A stretch of DNA of 64,000 bases from Spirosoma aureum (lineage in GTDB: Bacteria > Bacteroidota > Bacteroidia > Cytophagales > Spirosomataceae), in the NCBI RefSeq assembly GCF_011604685.1, contig NZ_CP050063.1, positions 5,478,501 through 5,542,500 on the forward strand. The letters run 5' to 3'. Positions 34,285 through 44,800 of this stretch are shown piece by piece. The notes below the pieces were generated by a model, which was not told where the DNA came from, searched no databases, and saw only the letters and a program-made list of their open reading frames with translations. Every line of letters begins with the position of its first letter. Positions within the stretch are counted from its first letter, which is position 1. The position numbers were made by a program, and so were the translations under genes.

Positions 34285-36225
34285 TTAACTGTTCGAATTT
34301 CCGAATCGTAGCCCAACCTGAAAGCCAATCCAGCCCCAGTTATAGGTTCTGCCAAAGTCAGAAGCGCGATTATCATACAGTGAGATGGCCGGTTGCCTAA
34401 TCGGCTTACTGGTTTCATTATCCGTGAAATACCAGTTGATAGATGGGCCAAAAGCCAGCGACAAATTCTTGCTGAACCGGGTTTCGATTAGGGTGCTGAA
34501 CCGGATTTGCTGGTTCCAGCCCGTATCCTTTCCCTGGAAGTAGAACAGGTGGTGCGCCGTTCCTTCAAGGCTCAGCATTGTTCTTTTCGACAGATTAAAT
34601 GCAGTACCTAATCCATAGCCAGCACTTAATCGGGGACTTCCGACCCGCTCAAAACTGGTACCCGCCGAGAGAATGTTATAAAATTGCCGGACACCCGTTC
34701 GGTAGGCGATGTTGAACAAATTAACTTCATCCGAGGAGACCTCGATCCGTCGGTAGCCACCCTTTTGCACATGGCTCAGCAACCCAATTGGTATATTTCC
34801 GGCAGAATCGGCAATATTTATCAAGCCAATTTGATGCCCTCCCGTTATGGTTCGCGCCCGGTTGACAATACCGCTGATCTGCCATCCCCGGAGGTCACCA
34901 TGTGCATAGTTGACCAGACCCGCCAGTTGAAGTCCTTTTATTTTATTTCCGGCAATGTTCATTAAACCGCCTATTTGCGCTACGCCGGGTTGTTCGCCCA
35001 GCGTAAAATTAAATAAGCCCCCGACCTGAACCCCCTGCGCCTGTTTTAAATTCATGTTAAACAGGCCACCCAGCTGAACAGCCTGTACTTGTTTCAGATT
35101 CACATTGAACGTTCCGGCAGCCTGCAAACCACTTACATCTCCCCCATTTACGTTAAACAATCCGCCCACCTGAACCCCATTGACCTGTCGGCCAACCAGG
35201 TTACCCCAGCCAGCGGCCTGAAAACCATGCACATCTCCGCCAACTAGGTTCAGTAGACCACCCACCTCAAAAGCCTGAACACCAAACGAATAGCCCGCCA
35301 ATACATTCACCGAAAACCGATTGATGATCCGGCCGCTCAACCGGTGGTTCGTGCCGATATAGGGTAAAAACGAAATTTGCCAATCCCGATAGAGCGTATC
35401 CCGATTCATGTTAATATCGTGAATTGTCTGTTGTGCCGACACCAACAGTTTCATGACGCCGACCCGCCCCCGATCGAGAATTGACAACGTTTCCTGCCTG
35501 GGCATTGTGTCTGCCTGAACAGCTGGGAGCTCCACCGAAACGGCAGCCAGTCCTAATGGCGTGGTCGATCGTGTCGTATCTTCAGTAACACGGATCGGAA
35601 GGGCCTGTGCCTGCACCGGAATATTCTGGGGAAGCGGCTTCAGGCGGACATTGATGGTATGCGTAAATTTACCCCTAACCGTCACCGTTTCTCCCACATA
35701 AGCCTGTTTCCGCACATCCAGCCGGATCATTGGCAGATCGGTTGGGAGCTTGATTCGGTAATAGCCAAACGGATTACTGACGGTAGAAGCAAGCGTTGTT
35801 TTCTCAAAAATACTGGCCTGTCCAATCCGCTCGCCAGTCGTCTCGTCCAGTATGTAGCCATCAAGCAATAGATTTTTAGGCGTCGAATCCGTTTGTTCAG
35901 CCCGAAGCAGAATGATATGATTCCCTCGTGCTTTGTACGTCAAGGTGTTTGCAAATACCTGATTCAGTACCTGCCGGACCGGGACATTCGTTAATCGAAC
36001 TGTAACCAGCGCATTTTTATCGACATGGGCCGGATTATAGGAAAACTCGAAACGTCCGGCACTGCTGATCTGCCGAAGGGCCTCCTCAATGCGCTGGTTG
36101 CGGATATCGACCGAAATTAACCGCTCGAGCGGGGGCGTCGACTGCGCCCGTAGCCCGGTAGCGGCAAAAAAGAAAATCAGGAAACTATAAATTCGAAGCG
36201 AAACCATTCTAGTGGTAATTTTCAA
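34285..36225 (-). CDS. STN, carboxypeptidase-regulatory-like and surface-repeat protein
   Basis: A 646-residue envelope protein. The signal peptide ends near LRAQ (residue 28). An STN (secretin/TonB short N-terminal) domain spans about 37-110 (ISVDIRNQRIEEALRQIS). A carboxypeptidase-regulatory-like domain spans about 118-200 (LDGYILDETTGERIGQASIF). About residues 305-485 hold repeated short segments of the LA_2272-type surface repeat (VQVGGLFNVNGGDVSGLQAAG and alike). The end, about 500-646, looks like outer-membrane barrel strands. It is the third gene of a sigma/FecR/STN unit, 31 bases after FecR. The STN domain suggests contact with FecR and a role in signalling, though it lacks the TonB receptor barrel. 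Confidence 0.85.
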   Translation of the reverse strand: MKITTRMVSLRIYSFLIFFFAATGLRAQSTPPLERLISVDIRNQRIEEALRQISSAGRFEFSYNPAHVDKNALVTVRLTNVPVRQVLNQVFANTLTYKARGNHIILLRAEQTDSTPKNLLLDGYILDETTGERIGQASIFEKTTLASTVSNPFGYYRIKLPTDLPMIRLDVRKQAYVGETVTVRGKFTHTINVRLKPLPQNIPVQAQALPIRVTEDTTRSTTPLGLAAVSVELPAVQADTMPRQETLSILDRGRVGVMKLLVSAQQTIHDINMNRDTLYRDWQISFLPYIGTNHRLSGRIINRFSVNVLAGYSFGVQAFEVGGLLNLVGGDVHGFQAAGWGNLVGRQVNGVQVGGLFNVNGGDVSGLQAAGTFNVNLKQVQAVQLGGLFNMNLKQAQGVQVGGLFNFTLGEQPGVAQIGGLMNIAGNKIKGLQLAGLVNYAHGDLRGWQISGIVNRARTITGGHQIGLINIADSAGNIPIGLLSHVQKGGYRRIEVSSDEVNLFNIAYRTGVRQFYNILSAGTSFERVGSPRLSAGYGLGTAFNLSKRTMLSLEGTAHHLFYFQGKDTGWNQQIRFSTLIETRFSKNLSLAFGPSINWYFTDNETSKPIRQPAISLYDNRASDFGRTYNWGWIGFQVGLRFGNSNS

Positions 36226-36256
36226 CCAAGACAGCCAATCGGGCAGTTACCCCTAT

Positions 36257-37348
36257 TTACTGACAGGTTCCGTCTAAAATCACCTGTTTGCCCACATGCC
36301 TGACCTTTAGCTTCAGCGTTTCGGCAGTGATCACCACAACAGCATCCAGAGTAGCATTCGTAAAGCGGGTCGTTAACCGGCAATCACCAAGCACCTGATT
36401 TCCAAGGCGTACATCCGCGTCATAAACCCGGTTTAGTGTCTGCACAACTTCACGTAAAGGCTCATTATCGAACACAAGCTGGCCCGTTTTATAGGCAAAT
36501 TCATTGGGAAGCAATTGAAGCGACCGACGAATTGTATCCTCTTTGGCCTCAAAGGTTGCCTGCTGATTTTTGGTCAACAACACGGCTTTTCGCTTACTGG
36601 CAAATCGTACTTTCCCCGTCCGAACAGCTACGCTGACGTTGGCGTCATAAGCCCGGACATTAAACGATGTGCCAAGCACCTGCACTGATGTCTGACGGGC
36701 CTGGATTCGGAAGGGTCTTTGCGCATCCGGTATGACGTCAAAAAAAGCTTCGCCGGTCAGCGTTACGTCTCGATGATGATCATCGAACGTAGCTGGATAG
36801 CGTAGAGTGGAATGTCGATTCAGTAAAATTTTAGTCCCATCCGGTAAAATTCGTTCAGCTTGACGATTGGTTGTCGAGAAAGTCAGGAACTGCTCGACGG
36901 GTTTGGGTTGATTCAGAAAACGAAATGCCATCCAACCCACACCAATCGTAAGCAAAAGCATGGCAGCTACCCGCCAGATCGATTGACTCCAGATCGGCTT
37001 GCGTCGTTGTGGTTGCCTTTCCTGCGTCAGGTTCTGCTCTTCGCGCCGAACCGGCATGGGTTTGATAATCGGATCAGGCTGCGAAACAGATGGGACGTTG
37101 GAGTCCGACTGCCGCATTTTTCGCTGAACTGATTGCCAGGCGGATTCGGTATCAATAGGTCGGGTTTCGGCAGGTTTGGCGTCCTGCCAGATGCGTTCAA
37201 AGTGGGCAAAGTCATCCTGGCTGGGCTCTGTTGGAGCCGAGTTCTGACTGGCGAGCCACTGTTGCACCCGCGCCGACTCGCCGGGGTCGGTTTCGCCCGC
37301 CAGGAATTTGGCCAGCAGGGCGTCGTCTATGGGTCGTTGGTCTGCCAT
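36257..37348 (-). CDS. FecR-family anti-sigma factor
   Basis: A 363-residue FecR protein. The N-terminal cytoplasmic helical part (DDALLAKFLAGETDPGE, FERIWQDA) is followed by a membrane helix near residues 125-147 (VAAMLLLTIGVGWMAF). The FecR domain contains LPDGTKILLNRHSTLRYP and LTGEAFFDVIPDAQRPF. The DUF4974 C-terminus contains FDNEPLREVVQTLNRVY. It begins three bases after the sigma gene's stop and is followed by the STN protein, which is the classical order of a cell-surface signalling unit. Confidence 0.94.
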   Translation of the reverse strand: MADQRPIDDALLAKFLAGETDPGESARVQQWLASQNSAPTEPSQDDFAHFERIWQDAKPAETRPIDTESAWQSVQRKMRQSDSNVPSVSQPDPIIKPMPVRREEQNLTQERQPQRRKPIWSQSIWRVAAMLLLTIGVGWMAFRFLNQPKPVEQFLTFSTTNRQAERILPDGTKILLNRHSTLRYPATFDDHHRDVTLTGEAFFDVIPDAQRPFRIQARQTSVQVLGTSFNVRAYDANVSVAVRTGKVRFASKRKAVLLTKNQQATFEAKEDTIRRSLQLLPNEFAYKTGQLVFDNEPLREVVQTLNRVYDADVRLGNQVLGDCRLTTRFTNATLDAVVVITAETLKLKVRHVGKQVILDGTCQ

Positions 37349-37351
37349 GTC

Positions 37352-38059
37352 TTACAAATGAACGATGGATAATGTACAATGAAGAATAACGAGTAACAGC
37401 AGCAAGGTCGTATTAATGAACCATGCCATGTGATTTTCTAGCCATTTTACACTACTCATCAGTATTAATGCCACGGGTAAATAATCGCTCAATTCAGTAC
37501 GCAGAATACGAAGTGCCTTGCCAATCTGATTTTCGACTGTTTTAATCGAAATACCCAGTTGATCGGCAATTTCCTGGTATTTCAATTCTTCAAACCGACT
37601 CAGTGTGAATGCCAGCCGGCACTGTTCGGGCAATTTTCCAATAGCGGCCTGCAATCGGTCAGACAGTTCGTCGCCGAGAAGCGCCTGCACGGGTGATTCA
37701 GCCGTTGTTTCTCCCGTATAAAGCGTATGCTGCCGGTGTTCATCCCGAATGGCAAAATGCTTGATTCGATTCAGGCAACGGTTATGCACGGCCCGGAATA
37801 AATAGGACTTCAGCGAAATGGTTATCAAAAGGCCGTCGCGTTTTTCCCAAAGTGTCAGAAACATGGCCTGCACTTCTTCTTCGGCATCGTCGGCATCGGG
37901 CAAAAATTGACGGGCATACCGGCATAACGGGGCATAGTGCTGTCGGAACACAGCCTCGAATACACGTTCGTTGCCCTGCCGGATTGCCGATAATACGTCC
38001 TGTTCAGTTGGTTGCACTGACTTAGGTAGATGGATGATTGGATGCGGCAAAGCTATCAT
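37352..38059 (-). CDS. ECF RNA polymerase sigma factor (FecI-like) with hydrophobic tail
   Basis: A 235-residue ECF sigma factor. Region 2 (AVFRQHYAPLCRYARQFL, AEEEVQAMFLTLWEKRD) and region 4 (LKYQEIADQLGISIKTVENQ) are clear. After region 4 the protein continues with about 40 residues rich in hydrophobics (YLPVALILMSSV, INTTLLLLLVILHC), longer than the usual end. The last codons run through a repetitive intergenic-type sequence, so this tail may be a late addition or a real membrane segment. It heads the sigma/FecR/STN unit and is divergent from the TonB-dependent receptor gene. Confidence 0.93.
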   Translation of the reverse strand: MIALPHPIIHLPKSVQPTEQDVLSAIRQGNERVFEAVFRQHYAPLCRYARQFLPDADDAEEEVQAMFLTLWEKRDGLLITISLKSYLFRAVHNRCLNRIKHFAIRDEHRQHTLYTGETTAESPVQALLGDELSDRLQAAIGKLPEQCRLAFTLSRFEELKYQEIADQLGISIKTVENQIGKALRILRTELSDYLPVALILMSSVKWLENHMAWFINTTLLLLLVILHCTLSIVHL

Positions 38060-38225
38060 TTTCGCTGCACATGCGCTTGGTCAGCGATAAGACACCTAGT
38101 TATCGGTAAACCCCTACGCTCCTCTAAAATAAAATTATTTTTCACCTATTTACCTGAAAAATAAGCAATTGACATAGGGGAATCGAACGAAATAACTGTC
38201 GGGAGAACAAACTAACACACGCTCC

Positions 38226-40606
38226 ATGCAGATTTTATCAAATGCCCGCAAACTCCTATTCATCGGCCTTTGCCTGACTTCCTATTCACTCTCCGCTCAA
38301 ACCTTTACCCAAACCATCAGGGGTACAGTAATGGACCAAAGTCTGCAAACGCCCCTTCCCGGAGCTACAGTTGTTGTGCTCAATACGTCTCCGCTTCAGG
38401 GCACCAGCACCGACCAATCCGGCCAGTTTCAATTAACCAAAATCCCTGTCGGGCGGCAGACCCTGCAAATCAGCGCCGTCGGTTATAAAAATTCCTGCTG
38501 CAAAACATCACCGTCGATGCGGGCAAAGAACTGGTGCTCAGCGTCTCGCTGGAAGAAGCCGTCAATCAGTTATCGGAAGTAAACGTTCGGCCAACTGTCG
38601 AAAAAGACAAGCCTCTCAACGAGATGGCTGCGGTATCGGCCCGAACGTTCTCGGTAGAAGAGACGCAGAAATTTGCCGCAGCCGTCAATGATCCGGCCCG
38701 AATGGCTACTGCTTATGCGGGTGTGGTTGGGGCCGACGATGGTGGGAATAACATCGTGATCCGGGGAAACGCGCCCAATGGGCTGTTATGGCGAATGGAA
38801 GGTGTTGAGATTCCGAATCCGAATCACTTTTCTGGTTTGGGCACAGCCGGTGGCGGCATATCAATCCTGAGCGCCCAACTACTGGCCAACTCCGATTTTC
38901 TGACGGGTGCGTTCCCCGCTGAATACGGCAATGCTCTGTCGGGTGTTTTCGATCTAAGGCTGCGCCGGGGCAATAATACCAAACGTGAATACACCGTACA
39001 GGCTGGCGTCCTGGGCTTGGATCTGGCTGCCGAAGGACCAATTGCCAAAGGGTATACAGGCTCTTTTCTGGTAAATTATCGGTATTCGACGCTGGGCCTG
39101 ATTTCAAAATTGGGCGCTGACATCGGCACCGGAGATCGCGTATTTCAGGATCTGTCGTTCAACGTTTATTTACCGACAAAGAAAGCAGGCGCATTTACCC
39201 TTTTTGGTTTTGGCGGTTTGAGCAGCAGTAAGATCAACGCGCTGACAGATTCAACGAAATGGGAATATGAATTTGATCGATATAACGACGATTTCCGATC
39301 GAATACAGGCGCGGCTGGCCTTACCCATACGATGCCTTTTGGTCGCAAGACCATGCTAAAAACAGTGTTGCTGGTCTCGGGCTACGAAAACAAATATCGC
39401 ACCGAGCGACTGGAATCCTCCAGCAATTATCTGGCTACCGAACGGGATAACGCTTCCTACCAGACTCAGAAACGAATTTTATCGTCGACGCTGACGTATA
39501 AACCCAACGCGCAACATACATTCCGCACCGGTCTGATCGGCACTCAACTCCGGTACGATCTTACCCAGCGATCGTGGGAAGCCGAAGAACAGCAAATGCT
39601 AACGCGCGTTCGGGTAAGCGACCGAACCAGCACATTGCAGGCCTTTGGGCAATGGAACTACCGGTTATCGGAGCAGGTGACCATGAATGCTGGAGTACAC
39701 TACCTTCACCTAACCCTCAATGGCACATCGGCGCTTGAACCACGTGGTTCCATTCGATGGGGGTTCGCACCGAATCAGTCACTGAGCTTTGGGTATGGCC
39801 TGCATAGTCAGTTACAGAATCCAGCTACTTACTTTGTACTGCCAGCCAGTCAATCCAGCGATACACCATCACCCACCAACCGAAACCTGGGCTTTTCGCG
39901 CTCGCACCATTACGTGCTGGCCTACGACCGTCGGCTCAACAGCCGGGCAGATGGTCCACCGTTGCGGCTGAAAGTTGAAACCTACTACCAATGGCTGTTC
40001 GACATTCCGGTAAGTGCCGATAAACGGGATGCCTTCGCGATCACGAATAGCTTCAGCGGATCGGCCGATCGGAATCTGGCGAACAACGGCCACGGTCGCA
40101 ACTACGGACTGGAATTAACCCTGGAACAATTCCTGCATCATGGTCTTTATTTCCTGGTTTCGTCATCGTTATACAATTCCGAGTATCAGGGATCGGACGG
40201 TGTATGGCGGAACACCCGCTGGAATGGCCGCCACGCCCAGAGCCTGCTGGTCGGTAAAGAATGGACGAATGGCTCTAATGTATTTGGCCTGAATCTTAAA
40301 CTCAGCTACTATGGCGGTTATCGCGACACGCCTATCGACCTGGCCGAATCGAAACGGCTGAGCCAGACAGAATACATCGATAATCAGTCGTTTACGGAAC
40401 AGTTGCCTGATTACTTTCGTCCCGATATCCGGCTAAGCTGGAAGAAAAATAAGCTTCGATCAACGCGTACACTCTCCCTCGATCTGCAGAATGCGGTGAA
40501 CCGTCAGAATGTTTATGGGCGCTCATTTGATACGTCCAGTGGAACAATCAAAACGTTTTATGGCACAGGGCTGATTCCAGTACTCAGCTATCGGGTGGCG
40601 TTTTAA
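38226..40606 (+). pseudogene. TonB-dependent receptor, frameshifted
   Basis: An outer-membrane receptor split by a one-base frameshift. The first frame (38226-38582) gives a signal peptide (ending SLSAQ) and a carboxypeptidase-regulatory-like domain (IRGTVMDQSLQTPLPGA, VGRQTLQISAVGYKN). After the A5 run at 38487-38491 the true frame continues as FLLQNITVDAGKELVLSVSL and then runs to 40606. That part holds the plug (NNIVIRGNAPNGLLWRMEGV) and a long barrel. Adding one base in the run would give about 794 residues, a normal receptor length. All other parts look intact, so this is either a recent mutation or a sequencing error. It is divergent from the ECF sigma/FecR/STN unit, which makes it the natural signalling receptor. 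The substrate is unknown. Confidence 0.88.
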
Positions 40607-40612
40607 CGAAAG

Positions 40613-40656
40613 AACCCTTAAGGCGGCAGCGCTTATATTCTGTCGCCTTAAGGGTT
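40613..40656. terminator. Bidirectional terminator between convergent genes
   Basis: AACCCTTAAGGCG at 40613-40625 pairs perfectly with 40644-40656, and the stem extends inward with a few more pairs around 40626-40643. It is followed by TTT on the plus strand and preceded by an A-rich stretch. It separates the receptor gene from the convergent CheB gene. Confidence 0.8.
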
Positions 40657-40674
40657 TGGCTATCGCTTCTAGCC

Positions 40675-41721
40675 CTACGATTGATTAATCTGGGGCTTAT
40701 TGACTGTAACGATCTTGTCTTCGCTTAGCTGCTCCTGTTGATAAACAAACTCATGCGTTCTCCGCGCCCGTTCGCGGGCTTCGCGGGCTTTTTCCATATA
40801 ATGCCGGGCGGCTTTTTCATTCCCTCCCTCCGCAAACTGCTTTCCGGATTGTTCCAGCAGAATTACGGTTTCTTCGAGGCTGCGAATCGCTTTCCAGAAT
40901 GATTCTTCTACATCTTTCGTAGTTGCGGCAAGCAGCGTACTTGCCGTAAACGCGTGGCCGGTATGGCACCGGTAGCGAATCAGCTTTCCTTCTTTAATAC
41001 TAATCAGTGCTCCATTGCATTCCGGGCAGGTTAAGCGTGTCAGTTCACCCATATCCTGAATGCCCAGTTCGAACGCATTTTCCTGGGCCGCAATGTTAAT
41101 CTCCGTTGCCATGAGTTCTGTTTCTTCTGTCGACAGTTCCGGCTTGTCACTGACGTTTTCCCTGATTAAATCTTCGAGCAGAAAGGCCATTTTAGAAACC
41201 GGAACCACATAATCGACATCTACATACTCAAGCACACTGTCGGGCATACTGGCATACATAGCATCAGCGGGGTCCTGAATGATACCAATGCCCCCCAATC
41301 GTTTCACCGACCACATACCCGATGTACCGTCGTTTAGCATACCCGTTAGCACAATACCGATCACCCGGGGGCCATACGTATAAGCCGCCGACCGGAATAA
41401 CGCATCGATCGAAGGCCGGAACCGGTTTTCTTTCGGCCCTTTTTTTACGATTACCTGGTCATATTCAACCAGCATATGGTAGTCGGGGGGCGCAACATAA
41501 ATCCGGCCGGTCTGAATAATTTCGCCATCGGTTGGGTGAGTAACGGGCAGAGGACCGGCAAGCTTAAGAATGTCGGGCAGAAAACTTGGAGAATGGGGCG
41601 ATATATGCTGAACTACAAAGACAGCTGCGTCGAAGTTAGGAGGCAACAATTCCACCAATTTTCTTAGCGCATAAACGCCACCTGCCGATGCACCTATAAC
41701 AATAATGTTTCGTTTTGCCAT
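40675..41721 (-). CDS. CheB-type protein-glutamate methylesterase with C-terminal zinc-ribbon-like domain
   Basis: A 348-residue protein. The CheB catalytic domain, about residues 4-185, has the serine in GASAGG (S12), H39 (VVQHISPHSPSF) and D131 (LTGMLNDGTSGM), the expected catalytic triad. There is no receiver domain. A C-terminal part has a CPECNGAL...RYRCHTGHAF motif that resembles a zinc ribbon, followed by a charged helical tail. It is divergent from the CheB-CheR-PAS fusion with about 160 bases between them. No chemoreceptors or CheA are in the window, so the pair probably serves a non-motility signalling function; that is inference. Confidence 0.9.
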   Translation of the reverse strand: MAKRNIIVIGASAGGVYALRKLVELLPPNFDAAVFVVQHISPHSPSFLPDILKLAGPLPVTHPTDGEIIQTGRIYVAPPDYHMLVEYDQVIVKKGPKENRFRPSIDALFRSAAYTYGPRVIGIVLTGMLNDGTSGMWSVKRLGGIGIIQDPADAMYASMPDSVLEYVDVDYVVPVSKMAFLLEDLIRENVSDKPELSTEETELMATEINIAAQENAFELGIQDMGELTRLTCPECNGALISIKEGKLIRYRCHTGHAFTASTLLAATTKDVEESFWKAIRSLEETVILLEQSGKQFAEGGNEKAARHYMEKAREARERARRTHEFVYQQEQLSEDKIVTVNKPQINQS

Positions 41722-41882
41722 ATCGCGGATAAGCTGTTACTTTTACGATACATATATGACTATGTTTGCCAAAACAGTCTGTTTAGCCAGGTAGAAACGA
41801 GCTTTAATCAACATCTCGACTGTCTGTTTATTGCATAGTTTCCAAACCCTCTCCATGCCGATAAGTTTTCGGAGTACCCTAA

Positions 41883-44800
41883 ATGGCTAAAAAAAAATCC
41901 CCCCCCTGCCAACTCAAACGCCATCATCGCCGATACCCATTGTTGCTATCGGCGCTTCGGCTGGTGGTATTGAAGCCGTTTCGGAACTTCTTTCGAATCT
42001 ATCAGCTACAACGGAACTAGCCTACGTATATATTCAACACCTCGATCCGACTTTTGAAAGTCATTTACCAGACATACTTGGTCGTGTAACTACGATGCCG
42101 GTTCTGGAGGCTGAACATATGCTTCCTATAGAGCCCAATCATGTCTATGTTATACCGCCCGACCGTGATCTGGAAGTAATCGATGGTGTATTAACGCTTC
42201 TTCCCCGCAACCAGTCAGGTATTTCCGGTATTCATATGCCAATCGACCAGTTTTTTTTATCGCTGGCCGAACGACAGAAAGAGAGCGCCATTGCGGTCAT
42301 TTTATCAGGAACTGCATCTGACGGAACGCTGGGTATGCGCGCCATCAAAGCGGCCGGTGGTTTTACGTTTGCCCAGGATGAAACCGCCCAGTTTCAAAGT
42401 ATGCCCCGGTCGGCTATTTCCGAAGGTGTTGTAGACCGTGTTCTTTCGCCAGCCGAAATTGCCCATGAACTGGAACGGCTCAGCCAACTACCTTCTATTT
42501 TCCAGCAAACGGCACAAACGGAGTTGATGGACGAAGAAGAATCCAGCGATGACCTCCGGATCATTATTCAGCTACTTCGCCGAATGACTGGTACCGATTT
42601 TAGCCATTATAAGCTAACTACCATCCGGCGACGTATTATCCGCCGGACGTTGTTGTACAAGCTGGATACCCTGCGCGACTATGCCGATTATTTGCGCCAG
42701 CATCCGGAAGAAGCACCATTGCTCTATGATGATTTATTGATCAACGTAACGAGCTTTTTCCGGGATGCCGATACGATGGATTACCTCCAGAAAGTACTGT
42801 TCCCGCAACTGATTAAAAATAAACCCAGTCGAGACCCGCTGCGTATCTGGATTACGGCCTGCTCTACGGGGCAGGAAGCCTATTCAATAGCCATGCTGCT
42901 GCTGGAAGTGCTCGGCGATCGGGCCACCAGTATGACCATTCAGATCTTTGCTACAGATTTGAGTGAATCGGCGGTAGCCAAAGCACGGCTGGGCAGCTAT
43001 ACCCGAAGTGAAGTCGTCGACGTATCCCCCTCGCGTTTACAACGCTTCTTCACGAAAGTCGATGACCACTATCGCATCAACAAGTCGGTGAGGGATCTCT
43101 GTGTATTTGCCCCGCATAATCTGTTAAAAGATCCGCCGTTTTCGCGGCTGGACCTTATCAGTTGTCGCAATCTGCTTATTTACCTGGATACGACCCTACA
43201 GCGAAAAGCGATCGTCACGTTTCATTATGCCCTGAATCCGAGTGGATTCTTGATGTTGGGAAAATCAGAAACCGTGGGTTCATCGGCTCCGTTGTTTTCG
43301 CAACTCGAAAAAAATTATAAAATTTTCATTCGCAAAAACGATGTAGACAGTCGAGCCTCGTTTACCATGAGTCCACGTCAACTGGATGGCAGCCAGACCG
43401 GATCATCGAACAGACAGCTTACCGCCCCAAAAATGAATAGTTCGTCGGCAGACCGTTTTCCTAATTCGGGAAATGACCTGGATAAAGTGGTAGATAATCT
43501 GTTGCTGAGTCAATATATTCCGGCCTGCGTTCTGGTAAATCAGGATCTGGAAATTCTTCAGTTTCGTGGCTCAACAAGTCTGTTTCTCGAGCCTGCACCG
43601 GGCAAAGCGAGTCTGAACCTGATTAAAATGGCCCGTCCATCGTTGGTTTTCGAACTGAGAAATACGATCCATAAAGCGCAAAAATCAGGGGAGTCCGTGC
43701 GCAAAAGTGGGTTGGAAGTGCGGCTTAAAGATAAAGTACATTACGTTTCGATTGAGGCCGTACCGCTGAACACCAATACAGAAGAACGACTTTACCTGAT
43801 CATCTTTGAAGAAGTTGAGCCACCGATAGCCCCGTCAAACCGTTCGGCCGATGCACGTAATCGCCGGATCAAAGAGCTTGAAGACGAACTGGCCAATCTT
43901 CGGGAGGACATGCGTTCCATTATTGAGGAACAGGAAGCCAGTAATGAAGAACTGCAATCGGCCAATGAAGAGATCATCAGCAGCAATGAGGAATTGCAGA
44001 GTATTAACGAAGAACTCGAAACCAGCAAAGAAGAAATTGAATCGACCAACGAAGAATTGCTGACGATCAATCAGGAATTGCAGGTACGCAATGATCAACT
44101 ATCAGAAGCCCACCAGTTTGCCGAAGATATCTTTGGCACAATTCGGGAGGCTACGTTGGTGCTGGATACCGACCTGCGCGTAAAAAGTGCAAACCAGACA
44201 TTCTATCGACTCTTTGGAACCAAAGAAGAAGATACAGAACGGCAGCTCATTTATGAACTGGGCAACCGCCAGTGGGATATTCCTGAGCTGCGCCTGATGC
44301 TGACGGATGTGGCTACACATAGCACTCAGATTCAGGGCTTTGAGTTCACTTACTCATCGCCGGACCCTCGGATTGGCAGTAAAGTTCTGTCCTTAAATGC
44401 TCGTCGGGTGGTACGTCAGCACGAAGCGATTCTGCTCGCGATCGAAGATATTACCGAACATAGGCGGGCACAACGACTGCTGGCCGAACGGGAAGCTTGG
44501 TTTCACCAGATTGCCGACAATGCTCCCAGTCTTATTTGGGTTACCGGCCCCGATGGCAAATACACGTTTATCAACAAAGTATGGGCCGACTATACAGGGC
44601 GTACGCTCGAGGATATTACGAACCACGGGTGGGCACCAAATCTGCACCCCGATGACCGAAAAGGCTATGAAGGAACTTATAATCAATACATAGCCGATAG
44701 AAAACCGTTTAGTTCCGAGTACCGGCTGCGACGGTACGATGGTGAGTACCATTGGATGCTGGAGAATGCTCAGCCGATGTTTGCGCCCGATGGAACATTT

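Noticed and set aside
38481..38500. Programmed -1 frameshift in the TonB-dependent receptor
   Set aside because: The site is a run of only five A (TAT AAA AAT), not a canonical slippery heptamer, and I see no downstream stimulatory hairpin. Mutation or sequencing error is simpler.
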